DNA of 64,000 bases, taken from NCBI GenBank assembly GCA_050184225.1, contig JBFXAN010000008.1:1-64000 (forward strand), given 5' to 3'. The notes beneath the pieces are model-generated. The model was not told where the DNA came from. It searched no databases and worked only from the letters and a program-made list of their open reading frames with translations. A program made the position numbers and the translations under genes. This document shows, one piece after another, positions 25,837 through 37,576 of this stretch (positions within the stretch are counted from its first letter, which is position 1; each line of letters begins with the position of its first letter). Source of the DNA: JBFXAN01 sp050184225. GTDB taxonomy: Bacteria; Chloroflexota; Dehalococcoidia; CAUJGQ01.

Positions 25837-28497
25837 ATGGTCAGCGAGCCGGCTCAGCCCGCCCCCGTTACCGTCCTTCGGGCACCCCCGCTGCGCCTGC
25901 ACAACCTGTCCGTGCCGCCGGACGCACTGATCGGGCGGGAGGGGGATCTGGTAGCGGCGCGGGCCCTCATCGCGCGTCCTGACGTCCGCCTGGTCACCTT
26001 CACCGGCACCGGGGGCACCGGCAAGACCCGGCTGGCGCTGGCACTCGCCGCCGACCTGGCCGCTACGTTCGAGGAGGGCGTGTGCTTCGTGCCGCTGGCC
26101 GCCGTCACCGACCCTGGCCTCGTCGCCCGCGCCATCGCCCAGGCGCTCGACGTGCGCGAGAGCCAGCGGGTGCCGTTGGTGGAGGCGCTGACCGCCGCGC
26201 TGCAGTCCCGCCATCTCTTGTTGGTGCTCGACAACTTCGAGCAGGTGATCGATGCGGCCCCGCTGGCGGCCGATCTGCTGGCCAACTGCCCCGACCTCAA
26301 GGTGCTCGTGACCAGCCGTGCCCCCCTGCGCGTGCGCGGCGAGCACGAGTTTCCGACGCCGCCGCTGGGCGTGCCCCACGCGGAGCGAACCGCAACCGTT
26401 GAGACGTTGAGCGAGAGTGCGTCGGTACGGCTGTTCGTGGCGCGGGCACGGGCGGCGCGCCCGGATTTCGCCCTCACCGACGAGAACGCCGTGGCGGTGG
26501 CCGAGGTGTGCCGGCAGCTGGACGGGCTGCCGTTGGCGCTGGAGCTGGCGGCGGCGCGGGTGAAAGTGCTCACTCCCCAAGCGATGGTGCCGCGCCTGGA
26601 GCGCCGCCTGACCCTGCTCACCGGCGGCGGCCGCGACCTGCCCGCCCGCCAACAGACCCTGCGCGCCACGCTGGACTGGAGCTACAACCTGCTCGCGGAG
26701 CGGGAACGGGTCGTCCTGCGGCGGCTGTCCGTTTTTGCGGGCGGCTGGGCGCTGGCCACGGCGGAGGCGGTGTGCGCGGGGGACGGCATCGAGGGGGCCG
26801 ATGTTCTGGACGGGCTCGCCGCTCTCGTCGATCACTCGCTCGCCGTAGCGGAGGAGCGGGACGGCGAGGCGCGCTATCGGATGCTGGAAACCGTGCGCGC
26901 GTACGCCGCGAAGCGCCTGGCGGAGAGCGGCGAAGGCGAGCGCGTGCGTGAGCGACACGCCGCCGCGTTCCTCGAGTTCGCCGAGACCGCCGACGACTGG
27001 AGCTCTCCTCGGGGGCGCGAGTTGTGGCGGCGTCTGACGGCGGAGTACGACAATATCCGGGCCGCGCTTACCTGGTGTGGCGCCGTGGGCCGGGACGGCT
27101 GGGGGCTGCGGCTCGCCGCCGCCCTGTACTTCTCCTGGCTCACGAACGGGCTCTTCGCCGAAGGACGAGGCTGGCTGGACGACGCGCTGGCACGCGCCAC
27201 CGCTGCCAATGCGGATGAGCGGGCCGCGGCGGCGCGTCCATTGGCGCTCTGTGGGGTGGGCGCGCTGGCCAGCCTGCTGTTGGATTACCACGCGGCGCGC
27301 GCCGCGCTCGAGGCCGCGCTGCCGCTGGCAGAGGCGCTCCCGCCGGGTGCGGCGCCCTCCGCCGGCCGTTCGATCGCCATGACGTGCTTCTTTCTGGGCG
27401 TCGTGGAGTTCGACGTGGGCGACAGCGCCCGTGCCCGTGCGTTGTTCGCCCGCAGTGTCGCCGTCGCCCGTGAGGGCCGCCACCACTGGTGGCACGCCAC
27501 GGTGCTGGCCTACCTGGGCGACGCGACCCTCGACACGGACCCGGCGGCCGCCCGCTCGCTCTACGAGGAGAACCTGGCGCTGTGCCGGGCGTGGGGCGTT
27601 CCGGATATGTCGACCTTCGCCCTGGAGGGCCTTTCCCGCCTGGCGCTGGCAGAGGGCGATCTGGACGTTGCCTGCGCCCGTGCCGAAGAAGCCCTCGCGA
27701 TCCGCCGGTCGGTCGGCGGCCGGCCGAGCCTGGAGATGTCAATCGCCACGCTCGCCGAGGCGCTGACCTGCGCCGGCCAGCACGAGCGCGCGGTGGCGCT
27801 CGCCGAGGAGTGCCTGGCGGTCAGCCGGTCGGTCAGCGACACGGAAACCGCGGCCCGGGCGCTGGTGCTGCTCGGCCACGCGGCGCGGGCGCGCGGCGAT
27901 GCCGTCACCGCCGTGGCATGGTTTGCGGAGAGCCTGCGCCGGGCGGTCGAGACCGGCCACCCCCGGCGACTGGCGGCGGCGCTGACGAGTTTGGCAGAGA
28001 CCGCGATCTCGGTGGGCGATCCCGAACGGGGGGTCAGCCTGCTTGGCGCCGCTGCAGCCCTTCTGGACGCCCACGGTGCACGCCTCGACCCGGCGGACCA
28101 GCGGCATTGCAACCGGGCTGCGGCCGCCGCCCGCGGCGCGCTCGGCGACGGCGCCTTCGACCGCGCCCTGGCGGCCGGTCGCGCCGTCACGCCGGAGGCC
28201 GCCGTCGCCGGGGCGCTGGCCCTGGAGGCGGACCTGCCGCCATCGACCGACGGGATTCGCAATGATGCGTCGCGGGCGGTGGGTTTGCCCGGTGGACTGA
28301 CGGCGCGCGAGGTCGAGGTCGTGCGCCTGATCGCCGCCGGCCGGAGCAACGCCGACATCGCGGATGAGTTGGTGCTCAGCATCCGCACGGTAGAGCGCCA
28401 TATCTCCACCATCTACGGCAAGCTCGGTGTCCACGGCGGCGCGGCGCGTGCTGTCGTCGTCAACTACGCCCTCACACATCACCTCCGCGACGCCTAA
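25837..28497 (+). CDS. STAND ATPase transcriptional regulator with C-terminal LuxR helix-turn-helix
   Basis: An 886-residue regulator. The N-terminal NTPase has a Walker [15 protein letters not shown] (Lys63), a Walker [11 protein letters not shown] and the downstream [12 protein letters not shown] sensor (about residues 30-330). A long TPR-like helical array (about 380-790, many A-A-L repeats such as [15 protein letters not shown]) probably senses a ligand or partner. A LuxR-type HTH closes the protein ([18 protein letters not shown], then [16 protein letters not shown]). ATP binding is expected to switch it into an oligomeric DNA-binding form. Start ATG 25837 was chosen because upstream frame residues look non-coding. 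Its third-codon G/C bias looks even stronger than that of its neighbours. Target genes are unknown. Confidence 0.88.
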   Translation: MVSEPAQPAPVTVLRAPPLRLHNLSVPPDALIGREGDLVAARALIARPDVRLVTFTGTGGTGKTRLALALAADLAATFEEGVCFVPLAAVTDPGLVARAIAQALDVRESQRVPLVEALTAALQSRHLLLVLDNFEQVIDAAPLAADLLANCPDLKVLVTSRAPLRVRGEHEFPTPPLGVPHAERTATVETLSESASVRLFVARARAARPDFALTDENAVAVAEVCRQLDGLPLALELAAARVKVLTPQAMVPRLERRLTLLTGGGRDLPARQQTLRATLDWSYNLLAERERVVLRRLSVFAGGWALATAEAVCAGDGIEGADVLDGLAALVDHSLAVAEERDGEARYRMLETVRAYAAKRLAESGEGERVRERHAAAFLEFAETADDWSSPRGRELWRRLTAEYDNIRAALTWCGAVGRDGWGLRLAAALYFSWLTNGLFAEGRGWLDDALARATAANADERAAAARPLALCGVGALASLLLDYHAARAALEAALPLAEALPPGAAPSAGRSIAMTCFFLGVVEFDVGDSARARALFARSVAVAREGRHHWWHATVLAYLGDATLDTDPAAARSLYEENLALCRAWGVPDMSTFALEGLSRLALAEGDLDVACARAEEALAIRRSVGGRPSLEMSIATLAEALTCAGQHERAVALAEECLAVSRSVSDTETAARALVLLGHAARARGDAVTAVAWFAESLRRAVETGHPRRLAAALTSLAETAISVGDPERGVSLLGAAAALLDAHGARLDPADQRHCNRAAAAARGALGDGAFDRALAAGRAVTPEAAVAGALALEADLPPSTDGIRNDASRAVGLPGGLTAREVEVVRLIAAGRSNADIADELVLSIRTVERHISTIYGKLGVHGGAARAVVVNYALTHHLRDA

Positions 28498-28660
28498 CCC
28501 CCAACGTACCCCCTCCCCTGCTCCGATGCGCAGCCCTTGCACCTCGATCGACACGTAGAACCCGCGCGTGGCTAATTACGTGTGCCCCATCGATGACTTG
28601 CGTGCCGGCACGGACGGACGCCGAGTGTTGGTCCCTCATCCTCTGTCTTGCCGGGTGATT

Positions 28661-28697
28661 CGCCGGATGCGGGCGGCTCACCTACCCGCACCCGGCG
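28661..28697. repeat. Hairpin upstream of the small membrane protein
   Basis: The arms cgccggatgcggg and cccgcacccggcg pair at 12 of 13 positions with an 11-base loop. It lies 51 bases before the start at 28748 and may be part of that gene's leader or a terminator for the regulator gene upstream. Confidence 0.5.
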
Positions 28698-28747
28698 GAC
28701 CTCGGTCATCCGACCGAGCAACCGGCAGAGACGGAGGAGAAACAATC

Positions 28748-29194
28748 ATGGACACGCGACTCATGGAGCAGCCGGAGCAGACTGAATGCACGGCGACTGG
28801 GCCCGGCGTGTGGACGATCGCCGGCCTGTTGCTCGCCCTGGTTCTGCTGGCCGGCATCGGGATCCAACGCTTCCTCCAGGATCGTGACGGTTACAAGCCG
28901 GCGGTTCCGCCGGTTATGGCCATGTCCGTACCGCGGATGGCAACGGCCGGAGCGGTGGAAGTCCTGACGGTTTACGTGGTGGGCTCGGAGGAGCACGCGG
29001 CCTCCGTGCAAGTGGCCCAGGAGGAGGCGAACAGCATCCGCCACGCGGAGGGTGAGCCGCCACTGCGGTATGTCGTGGTCGTCGTGAGTCCGGCCAATGC
29101 GGAAGCGGTGTTGGCGGCGATCTGGGACGATGCTCGGATGGAGGGGGCCGACGGAATTTCCCTGCAGGTAGTCGACCTTCGTGTGGCCTCGTAG
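28748..29194 (+). CDS. Single-pass membrane protein of unknown function
   Basis: A 148-residue protein from ATG 28748 with a clear GGAGGA site. One transmembrane helix (about residues 21-42, VWTIAGLLLALVLLAGIGI) follows a short N-terminal segment. The remainder (about 65-148) is a small alpha/beta domain with strands VEVLTVYVVGSEEHA, LRYVVVVVSPAN and ISLQVVDLRVA, and a helix-rich middle (VQVAQEEANSIRHAEG). The domain is probably outside the membrane. I do not recognise the family. The gene lies alone ahead of the groEL promoter region. Confidence 0.7.
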   Translation: MDTRLMEQPEQTECTATGPGVWTIAGLLLALVLLAGIGIQRFLQDRDGYKPAVPPVMAMSVPRMATAGAVEVLTVYVVGSEEHAASVQVAQEEANSIRHAEGEPPLRYVVVVVSPANAEAVLAAIWDDARMEGADGISLQVVDLRVAS

Positions 29195-29526
29195 CCAGCC
29201 CTGATCCACTCCTCGAACATCGCCTCCGTATGGAGTGCCGTTCGTCTATTGACTGTTCGCACATGTGTTCCATAGGCTGCCTCGGTGGACCTAGGCCATT
29301 GCCTCGTGCCGGTAGCATCCGTCTTGGTTCGATGCCGTGAGCCGAGCAACAGAGAGACAGAGGAAAGACAACCGAGCAAAACAATCTACCCAATGGGCTG
29401 CCGGCGAATCTACGCTGAGGAAACAACCAGTGCAGACAGATTCGAAAGCGCAATCCGGAAAGAATTCAAACTTAATCAAACCTCGGCCCGGTCGATTCCG
29501 GCCCCACGGCCGTCGCCCGACCATAC
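29195..29526. other. Intergenic region upstream of the groEL promoter
   Basis: About 330 bases, less GC-rich than its surroundings. No gene is supported: short frames on both strands lack ribosome sites and family resemblance. The low-GC stretch around 29380-29470 (aacaatctacc, gaaacaaccag, aattcaaacttaatc) may be an upstream promoter element or curved DNA. Confidence 0.4.
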
Positions 29527-29555
29527 TTGACATCAGTCTACGCGCCCGGTACGTT
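29527..29555 (+). promoter_or_regulatory. Sigma-70-type promoter of groEL
   Basis: A perfect -35 hexamer TTGACA (29527-29532) is separated by 17 bases from TACGTT (29550-29555). The CIRCE operator begins within the -10 hexamer, the usual arrangement for HrcA repression. Confidence 0.75.
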
Positions 29556-29580
29556 AGCACTCAGGCAGTAAGAGTGCTAA
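29554..29580. promoter_or_regulatory. CIRCE operator (HrcA binding site)
   Basis: The sequence TTAGCACTC, nine bases, GAGTGCTAA is an exact match to the CIRCE consensus (perfect 9-base inverted repeat with a 9-base spacer). HrcA bound here would block the overlapping promoter; heat inactivates HrcA and releases groEL expression. hrcA itself is not in the window. Confidence 0.96.
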
Positions 29581-29603
29581 CACAATCCAAGACCGGAGGA
29601 TAG

Positions 29604-31229
<1,626 letters not shown>

Positions 31230-31237
31230 CAAGTCCG

Positions 31238-31308
31238 TTCCAGGTTCCGGGTTCCACGCTCCAGGTCACGCAAACCGCACGTGGAACCTGGAGCGAGGAA
31301 CCTGGAAC
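31238..31308. repeat. Imperfect inverted repeat after groEL (ttccaggttcc type)
   Basis: ttccaggttcc near 31239 and gaggaacctggaa near 31296 pair at the outside. An inner pair, gctccagg and cctggagc, lies within. The structure could act as a terminator or stabilise the groEL message. Confidence 0.55.
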
Positions 31309-31332
31309 CCAACACCGCACCCGGAGGGTGCC

Positions 31333-31779
31333 ATGTACGGTGAGAATGGTCAGCTCGTCGATGTCGCCGCTGTCGGCGAGGCGATCGATCGGTCGGATGT
31401 CCTCACGATTGGATTCCACTCCTTTCCGGAGCGCCTGATCGTCGACAGCCGCCGCAGCGAGGCAGTCGGGCCGATGGTGCGTGTCGTTGAACCGGTCGGC
31501 GGTGTCGAGGAGCGGATGTTCTGGCTCGGCCGCAACCGTCCGCAATTCGGGCTGCCGGAGCAGTTCACCTTCTTCGTCTGGCCGCACAGCATCGATCTGT
31601 TCGAGAGCCTGGGCCTGAACTCGACGCTGCTCGCACACGTGGGGGACGATGGCATGGCCCAGACCGCCGTCGCCTTCGATGAGCTTCGTCGCCTCGAACG
31701 AGCCTCACGCCGCTCATCGATCGACGGAGATCAGTGGCGAACGCTGTGGGACTCGCAGGGTACGAGACACGGCCGCTGA
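31333..31779 (+). CDS. Hypothetical protein downstream of groEL
   Basis: A 148-residue protein from ATG 31333, behind CGGAGGGTG. The N-terminus MYGENGQLVDVAAVGEAIDR leads to strands LTIGFHSFPERLIVDSR and VRVVEPVGGVEERMFWLG, and the centre FTFFVWPHSIDLFESLG is aromatic. The C-terminal third is helical and charged (ELRRLERASRRSS). The FHSFPERLIVD and FFVWPHS segments look conserved, suggesting a compact alpha+beta protein, but I do not recognise the family. A hairpin follows the stop. Its position between groEL and hsp20 hints at a stress role only by association. Confidence 0.65.
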   Translation: MYGENGQLVDVAAVGEAIDRSDVLTIGFHSFPERLIVDSRRSEAVGPMVRVVEPVGGVEERMFWLGRNRPQFGLPEQFTFFVWPHSIDLFESLGLNSTLLAHVGDDGMAQTAVAFDELRRLERASRRSSIDGDQWRTLWDSQGTRHGR

Positions 31780-31798
31780 CCATCGTGGCACCGTTGTG

Positions 31799-31834
31799 AG
31801 CGCGGCCGGCACCTGTTGGGATGCCGGTCGCGCT
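31799..31834. terminator. Hairpin, possible terminator
   Basis: The arms agcgcggccggca and tgccggtcgcgct pair at 12 of 13 positions around a ten-base loop, 20 bases after the hypothetical gene, and are followed by gtctcc. A short T-tract is lacking, so the call is tentative. Confidence 0.5.
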
Positions 31835-31921
31835 GTCTCCAGCGATTTCGTCTGCCCGTGCTACGATAGCGTGGTCAATGCCGGCGCGGGCAGTGCTGAG
31901 GTCCACGCCGGCTCTTGATCC

Positions 31922-32398
31922 ATGACCACAGACCGACGGGATGCCACTGCCATGAACCCACGACGCACGGCGACCGAACTCGACCACCTCCACGAGCACA
32001 TCGAACGGATCTGGGAGCGGCTGACGCAGGGCGGTCCGGCGATCCCAGGCTTTTGCCCGCCCGGGCTGGAGCCGCCCGCCGATGTGCTGGTCACGCCGGA
32101 GGAGATCATCGTCCGCGTGGAGATCGCCGGACTGCGCGGGAGCGAGCTGGATGTTGAGGTCGCCGGCAGCCGGCTGACGCTACGCGGCACGAAGCAAGAA
32201 CCGCCGCGGCCACCACAGGCGGAGTACGCCCAGATGGAGATCATGGGTGGGACGTTCGAGCGGTCACTGACGCTGCCGGCGGGGGTGAATCCGGAGGCGG
32301 CGAGCGTCGAGTACAGCAATGGGTATCTCACGATTCGCCTGCCGCGGGAGCGCACCCTGCCGGACCGACACATCCGCGTCCCGGTGCGGCGCATCTAG
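31922..32398 (+). CDS. Hsp20/alpha-crystallin small heat-shock protein
   Basis: A 158-residue small heat-shock chaperone that holds unfolding proteins. The alpha-crystallin domain covers about residues 55-150: PPADVLVTPEEIIVRVEIAG, LRGSELDVEVAGSRLTLRGT, the GGTFERSLTLPAGVNPE loop and YSNGYLTIRLPRE. The short C-terminal tail ends IRVPVRRI, in which an IxV-like motif can dock on neighbours. Start ATG 31922; the site upstream is weak (ctcttgatcc), so ATG 31952 cannot be excluded. It lies 82 bases before lon on the same strand, so a joint stress-response message is plausible. Confidence 0.9.
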   Translation: MTTDRRDATAMNPRRTATELDHLHEHIERIWERLTQGGPAIPGFCPPGLEPPADVLVTPEEIIVRVEIAGLRGSELDVEVAGSRLTLRGTKQEPPRPPQAEYAQMEIMGGTFERSLTLPAGVNPEAASVEYSNGYLTIRLPRERTLPDRHIRVPVRRI

Positions 32399-32480
32399 AG
32401 CACAACTCGGCGCGAGCGGATGCGACGGCCTGTAGGAGGACTTCCAAGGCATCGCCTCCGTATCTCCGCAAACAGGGAGC

Positions 32481-35156
32481 ATGCCGATGCCACGAAGGAC
32501 TCGAAAGACGGCCGCCGCCCGGACCATGCCGGATGAAGGGAACGACCTGCGACTGATGGGTAGGGACGAAGCGAACCAGTCCAACGACTCGGACCAACCG
32601 GAAAAACCGGAAGAACCCGGCGATCCCACGCCGCCGGAGCCGGCCGGGGAGGCGGCAGCCACCACATCCACGACACCCGAGATCGCCGCCGCAATTCCGG
32701 CGACGCCCTTGGACGCGCCCGTCCCCGAGATCCCGGAGACCGTGCCCGCGATCACCTCCGGCGGCAGTGTCCTCTATCCCGCGATCGTCGTGCCGTACGT
32801 CTCCGTCGAGCCGCATGATGTCGAGGCGATTAACGCCGCCGTCGGGTCGGAGTCCCGCGCCGTCGCGATCTTCCCCCAGCAGCTCGACCAGGACGAGAGT
32901 CCGACCGGCGCGCTCCGGCCGATGGGGACGGTAGCGACAGTCCTGCGAATGGCACGCGGCGCCTCCGGCGGCGTCCAGGCGATCATCCAGGGGCTGCAGC
33001 GCGTGCGTCTGCTCGAAATCATGAGCGAGACACCGTACTACCAGATCCGGATCGAGCCGGTGCAGGATCGGGTGGAGCCGACCCCCGAACTGGAGGCGCT
33101 GCTTCGCAACGTGCTGCAGCTGGTCCAGCGCGTGATCGCGCTCAACGAGGGCGTGCCGAACGAGCTGGCGATGGCGATCGCCAACATCAACAACCCCGGC
33201 AATCTCGCCGACTTCATCGCCGCGAATCTGCCGTTCAAGGCGGAGGACCGCTATCGCGTGCTCGAACAGCTGGACGTGACGGAGCGGCTGCGGCTGATCA
33301 ACGACCTGCTCACGCGGGAGGTCGAGGTGCTGGAGATCAGCCAGCAGATCCGCGGTCAGGTCCAGGGGGAGATGGACAAGCGGCAGCGCGAGTTCATCCT
33401 GCGCGAGCAACTCCAGGCGATCCAGAAGGAGCTGGGCGAGGAGGAGCAGCCGGAGCTGGCCGAGCTGCGCCGGCGTCTCGACGAGGCGAACCTGCCGGAG
33501 GTGGCGCGGAAGGAGGCAGACCGGGAGCTGGAGCGGCTGCAGATGATTCCGCAGGCGTCGCCGGAATACGGGATGACCCGCACCTACCTGGAATGGATCG
33601 CCGACCTGCCGTGGAGCACGAGCACCGAGGAGGCGATCGACATCGCCCGTGCCGAGGAGATCCTGAACGAGGACCACTACGGGCTGGAAAAGGTGAAGCA
33701 GCGGATCCTCGATTACCTGGCGGTGCGGAAGCTGCGGAACGACACGCGCGGGCCGATCCTCTGCTTCGTCGGTCCGCCGGGGGTGGGCAAGACGAGTCTC
33801 GGGCAGTCGATCGCGCGGGCGGTCGGACGGAACTTCGTCCGGCTGAGCCTGGGCGGCGTGCGCGACGAGGCGGAGATCCGCGGCTTCCGCCGGACCTACG
33901 TCGGGGCGATGCCGGGACGCTTCATTCAGGAGCTGCGGCGGGCGGGGAGCAACAACCCGGTGATGATGCTGGACGAGATCGACAAGATGTCGTCGGACTT
34001 CCGCGGCGACCCGTCGGCGGCGTTGCTGGAGGTGCTCGATCCGGCGCAGAACTCGACCTTCCGCGACACCTACCTGGATATCCCGTTCGACCTGTCGAAG
34101 GTGCTGTTCATCACGACGGCGAACCAGCTCGATCCGATCCCGGCGCCGCTGCGCGACCGGATGGAGATCATTGAGATCCCCGGTTATATCGAGCGGGAGA
34201 AGGTGGAGATCGCGCGGCGGTATCTGTTGCCGCGTCAGCTACGGGAGAACGGGCTGGAGCCGGGACAGGTGCGGATCGACGACGAGGCGATCGGGGCGCT
34301 GATCCGGGGCTACACGCGCGAGGCGGGGGTGCGCAACCTGGAGCGGCAGCTCGGGCAGATCTGTCGCCGGGTGGCGCGCGAGGTGGCGCGGGAGCCGGAC
34401 TACGTCCGCGAGGTGAAGGCGGAGGACCTGCCCGAGCTGCTCGGGCGGCGGCCGCTGCCGGAGGAGCTCGTCTCGGAACGGGACGAGATCGGCGTGGCGA
34501 CGGGGATGGCGGCGACGATGGTCGGCGGCGACGTGCTCTTCATCGAGGCGACGGCGGTGCCCGGTCACGGCAAGTTCACGGTGACGGGGCAGCTCGGTGA
34601 CGTGATGAAGGAGTCGTCACAGGCGGCGTACACCTATGCGCGGATGCGGGCGCCGGACTTCGGCATCGACAAGAAGTACTTCGACGAGAACGACCTGCAC
34701 ATCCATGTTCCCGCCGGAGCGATTCCGAAGGACGGACCGTCGGCGGGAGTGACGATGGCGACGGCGCTGGTCTCGGCGATCACGCGGCGACCGATCCGCA
34801 AGGACGTGTCGATGACGGGAGAGATCACGCTGCGGGGCAAGGTGCTGCCGGTGGGCGGGATCAAAGAGAAGGTGCTGGCGGCACACCGGGCGGGGGTGCG
34901 AACGGTGGTGCTGCCGGAGGACAACGCCCGCGACCTGGACGATGTGCCGGAGGATGTGCGCGCCGGCCTGAAGTTTGTGCTGGCGGAGCACGTCGACGAT
35001 GTGCTGAACACGGCGTTGCACCCGGAGGTCCGCAAGGAGCCGGATCGGCTGGCGCCGGAGCTGAAGAACGGCGCGACGAGGGGGACGGGGTCGCGGCGGG
35101 CGGCGGTGCGGCGCGCGAACGAAGGGGCGAAGGCGGCGCGGGGGCGATCCCAGTGA
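32481..35156 (+). CDS. lon: ATP-dependent Lon protease
   Basis: An 891-residue AAA+ serine protease that degrades damaged and regulatory proteins. The first ~90 residues form an acidic, Pro/Glu/Ala-rich extension, and the usual LPLFPLRD opening of the Lon N-domain is replaced by [18 protein letters not shown]. The N-domain and coiled coil (about 95-360) lead to the AAA+ module with [13 protein letters not shown] (Lys437), MMLDEIDKM and an arginine finger region. The protease domain has Ser754 in [10 protein letters not shown] and Lys797 in [11 protein letters not shown], spaced 43 residues apart as in E. coli Lon. The C-terminal tail is Arg/Lys/Ala-rich. GGGAG precedes ATG 32481. Confidence 0.93.
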   Translation: MPMPRRTRKTAAARTMPDEGNDLRLMGRDEANQSNDSDQPEKPEEPGDPTPPEPAGEAAATTSTTPEIAAAIPATPLDAPVPEIPETVPAITSGGSVLYPAIVVPYVSVEPHDVEAINAAVGSESRAVAIFPQQLDQDESPTGALRPMGTVATVLRMARGASGGVQAIIQGLQRVRLLEIMSETPYYQIRIEPVQDRVEPTPELEALLRNVLQLVQRVIALNEGVPNELAMAIANINNPGNLADFIAANLPFKAEDRYRVLEQLDVTERLRLINDLLTREVEVLEISQQIRGQVQGEMDKRQREFILREQLQAIQKELGEEEQPELAELRRRLDEANLPEVARKEADRELERLQMIPQASPEYGMTRTYLEWIADLPWSTSTEEAIDIARAEEILNEDHYGLEKVKQRILDYLAVRKLRNDTRGPILCFVGPPGVGKTSLGQSIARAVGRNFVRLSLGGVRDEAEIRGFRRTYVGAMPGRFIQELRRAGSNNPVMMLDEIDKMSSDFRGDPSAALLEVLDPAQNSTFRDTYLDIPFDLSKVLFITTANQLDPIPAPLRDRMEIIEIPGYIEREKVEIARRYLLPRQLRENGLEPGQVRIDDEAIGALIRGYTREAGVRNLERQLGQICRRVAREVAREPDYVREVKAEDLPELLGRRPLPEELVSERDEIGVATGMAATMVGGDVLFIEATAVPGHGKFTVTGQLGDVMKESSQAAYTYARMRAPDFGIDKKYFDENDLHIHVPAGAIPKDGPSAGVTMATALVSAITRRPIRKDVSMTGEITLRGKVLPVGGIKEKVLAAHRAGVRTVVLPEDNARDLDDVPEDVRAGLKFVLAEHVDDVLNTALHPEVRKEPDRLAPELKNGATRGTGSRRAAVRRANEGAKAARGRSQ

Positions 35157-35186
35157 GCCCACACGGTTGAGTCCGGAGAGGATGCC

Positions 35187-35738
35187 ATGCGGGTGACCGA
35201 GCAGGCATATCGTGAACTGGCGCTCGGCGACGATGACCGTCAGTGGGAACTGCATGACGGTGAGCTGGTGGAGAAGCCGGCGATGGCCTACGCGCACAAC
35301 GAGATCATGTTCGAGCTGGGCCATCTCCTGCGATCGCAGCTCGGACGTGAGCGGTACCGGGTGCGTGTGAACGCGGGGCGGGTGCGGCGCTCGGCGCGGA
35401 ACTATTACATCCCGGATGTGTTCGTCCTCCCGATCGATCTGACGCTGCCGTATCGCGAGTTGCCGAGCACGCTGGAGGCGTACGATGCGCCGCTGCCACT
35501 GGTGGTGGAGGCATGGTCGCCTTCGACCGGCGCATACGATGTCGAGGAGAAGCTTCGGGAGTACCAGCGGCGGGGCGATCTGGAGATCTGGCGGATTCAT
35601 CCGTACGAGCGGACGCTGACGGCGTGGGTGCGGCACGCGGATGGGAGCTACTCCGAGACGGTGTATCGCGGCGGCGTGGTGCGACCGGCGGCGCTGGCCG
35701 GGGTGGCGATCGACCTCGATGGGCTGTGGGAGACCTAA
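35187..35738 (+). CDS. Uma2-family protein (DUF820, PD-(D/E)XK-like fold)
   Basis: A 183-residue Uma2/DUF820 protein. The ending blocks [50 protein letters not shown] and the start [18 protein letters not shown] place it in this restriction-endonuclease-like family. The Asp of PDVFV, the Glu of VVEAWSP and the Lys of EEKLREY are the likely metal-site residues. Biological role is unknown; such genes occur in many copies in Chloroflexota and cyanobacteria. The stop codon TAA is supplied by the repeat that begins at 35733. GGAGAGG precedes ATG 35187. A second, quite different member is at 63173. Confidence 0.85.
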   Translation: MRVTEQAYRELALGDDDRQWELHDGELVEKPAMAYAHNEIMFELGHLLRSQLGRERYRVRVNAGRVRRSARNYYIPDVFVLPIDLTLPYRELPSTLEAYDAPLPLVVEAWSPSTGAYDVEEKLREYQRRGDLEIWRIHPYERTLTAWVRHADGSYSETVYRGGVVRPAALAGVAIDLDGLWET

Positions 35739-35771
35739 CCCCCCGACCCCCTTCCCTCGCAGGGAAGGGGG
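35733..35771. repeat. Palindromic intergenic repeat, half copy D
   Basis: acctaaccccccgaccccct followed by the hairpin ccctcgcaggga and aggggga reproduces one edge of the repeat seen at 1-130 and 53435-53590. It contains the stop codon of the Uma2 gene. The other edge is missing or has diverged (a remnant tccttccggttgagga lies near 35820). Confidence 0.7.
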
Positions 35772-35803
35772 AGCCTCGACACTTTCGTTGGTGATCTTCC
35801 GGC

Positions 35804-36550
35804 TCATTGTGGTGCAACTCCTTCCGGTTGAGGAAGGGGCGAGTCGGGCTGGGTTGTGCGCTGGTGATCTGAAGCACCGCAGTGGTTGGTTGTGGTTGAA
35901 TTTTTTCTCGATGCGCGTGGTGAATCTGGATTGGTTGGTTGTTTTGGTGCGGCAGGTTTGGGGGAAGGGGTTGTCGATGGGTTGATTTCGGGGTTGTTTT
36001 TCGTGCTCGTGCCGTCGAGGAGGGCGGTGAAGGTAGTGGGGGAGAGGGAGGCGGCGGCGGAGCGATCGAGGGCGTCGAAGACGAAGGGGAGGATGCGCTC
36101 GATGTTGCGGGCGTAGGCGCGGTCTTTGGCGACGCTTTCGGTTTCGGGAGTGATGAGGCCGGCGGCGCGACCGCGCTCGCGGGTGACGTGGACGGCGATG
36201 TCGCCGAGGAGGCGGGTGACGGCGGGGAGGTCGATGTCGCGCTCGGTGATGAGGGGCGGCGGTGGGAGGGGCGTGCCAGACTCGACGGCGGCGACGCAGT
36301 CGGCGCGGTAGCGGGCGAGGCGGGCGAGGGCGAGGAGGTTGGCGGCGTGGCGCTCGGCGATGCGCTGCTCGCGGGTGATGAGGCGACGGGCGGCACCGGC
36401 AGCGACCGGCTGCGGTGGAAGGGCGTCGCGAAATCGGGAGTAGCGGCCGTGTTTGAAGGGGTTGCGGTTGCCCTTGGGAGTGCCGCCGCCGTGGTTCGTG
36501 TGGGTGATGAGGAGGTTGCCGCCGCCCAACTCCTTGGGAATATTGCACAC
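35804..36550 (-). CDS. Hypothetical protein with a GNRNPFKHGRYS motif
   Basis: A 248-residue protein starting at GTG 36550. After MCNIPKELGGGNLLITHTNH comes GGGTPKGNRNPFKHGRYSRF. This resembles a motif found in many small phage- or transposon-linked genes, including terminase small-subunit-like proteins, with the form KGNxNxxKHGxYS. The centre (about 60-170) is strongly helical (ITREQRIAERHAANLLALAR, VTRLLGDIAVHVTRERG). The last 60 residues are low-complexity Pro/Ser/Thr/Asn. The base composition differs from that of its neighbours: the plus strand runs in long G-rich tracts with ggttggttgt stretches. It sits next to a repeat copy and may be of mobile origin. No function is assigned. Confidence 0.6.
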   Translation of the reverse strand: MCNIPKELGGGNLLITHTNHGGGTPKGNRNPFKHGRYSRFRDALPPQPVAAGAARRLITREQRIAERHAANLLALARLARYRADCVAAVESGTPLPPPPLITERDIDLPAVTRLLGDIAVHVTRERGRAAGLITPETESVAKDRAYARNIERILPFVFDALDRSAAASLSPTTFTALLDGTSTKNNPEINPSTTPSPKPAAPKQPTNPDSPRASRKNSTTTNHCGASDHQRTTQPDSPLPQPEGVAPQ

Positions 36551-36754
36551 GCAGCCAGCCGCCTACGTCGTCGGCATTGATCAGCGCGATACGGGTATGT
36601 AGAGGATGCTCTCCCAGGTGTGTGTCCTGTCGCCTCCTAACGTCCAGTGCGAGACGGACCCGGCGATGCTGGAGGCGGCAATGGAGCCATGCCACGATCG
36701 ACTGAGACGCCTGACCACCGGCGGTCAGGGTCCACTGCACACGGAGAGACAACG

Positions 36755-37576
36755 ATGGAACGGGTCGTTTCACGCGACGGCACGATGATTTCATTCGAGC
36801 GTACCGGTGAGGGGCCACCCCTGGTGCTGGTTCATGGTGGGTTCAGCGACCACATGACGAATTGGGCTTCGGTGAAGCCGTTGCTTCAAGCCGACTTTCG
36901 AGTGACGGCACTTGCCCGACGGGGTCGGGGTGAGACGGACCGCACCGATGGCCACAGCCTTGCGGACGAGGCGGCTGATGTGGCGGCCGTGATCGAGGCT
37001 GAGGAGACACCGGTCCTCTTGCTCGGCCATTCCTATGGCGCGCTGTGCGCGCTCGATGCCGCCGCGCTTGTACCCGATCGCATCGCCAAACTTGTGCTCT
37101 ACGAACCGCCCTGGCCCAACGCTCTGTCTGACGAGCTCGTGACCAGGATGGAGGGACTTGGCTCGCGCCGTGAGTGGGATGCACTCGTCGAGGTGTTCTT
37201 GATCGACGGGCTGCAGGTGCCGCCGGATGACGTAGCGGCGCTCCGCCGCTCGGCGGAATGGTCGATGTGGACCGACGACGCGGAAGCGTCGCTGGGCGAC
37301 ATGCGCGCGCTCGTCCGGCACACGGTCGTGCCGGAGCGGTACCGGACGCTGACGATGCCGGCCTTGTTGCTGGCCGGCACGGAGAGCCCGCGCGACCTCT
37401 ATCTTACCGACGCCCTCCTCGCGAATTTGCCGAACGCACGCGCGGTCGATCTCGACGGACAGGCGCACGAAGGTATGACGACGGCGCCGGACCAGTTTGT
37501 CGACGCCATTGCTCCCTTTCTCCTGGCCGGGGAAGGTGGTGGCCACTTGGCCGAACTTCAGCGCCGTTCGATGTAG
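36755..37576 (+). CDS. Alpha/beta-hydrolase fold protein
   Basis: A 273-residue alpha/beta hydrolase. The oxyanion region LVLVHGGFSDHMTNW precedes the nucleophile elbow LLGHSYGALCAL (Ser93). An acid is expected in the block LLLAGTESPRDLY, and His238 in DGQAHEGMTTAPDQF completes the triad. It belongs to the large haloalkane dehalogenase/epoxide hydrolase/esterase superfamily; the substrate is not deducible. ATG 36755 was chosen because GGAGA lies just ahead; the longer frame would add 36 residues unlike the family. It converges with the esterase lipoprotein at 37796, with about 220 bases between them containing no gene. Confidence 0.85.
   Translation: MERVVSRDGTMISFERTGEGPPLVLVHGGFSDHMTNWASVKPLLQADFRVTALARRGRGETDRTDGHSLADEAADVAAVIEAEETPVLLLGHSYGALCALDAAALVPDRIAKLVLYEPPWPNALSDELVTRMEGLGSRREWDALVEVFLIDGLQVPPDDVAALRRSAEWSMWTDDAEASLGDMRALVRHTVVPERYRTLTMPALLLAGTESPRDLYLTDALLANLPNARAVDLDGQAHEGMTTAPDQFVDAIAPFLLAGEGGGHLAELQRRSM

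Noticed and set aside
34617..36818. Long minus-strand open frame across the end of lon, the Uma2 gene and the orphan gene
   Set aside because: Arg/Pro/His-rich; it overlaps confident genes and differs in frame from the supported 35804-36550 gene.
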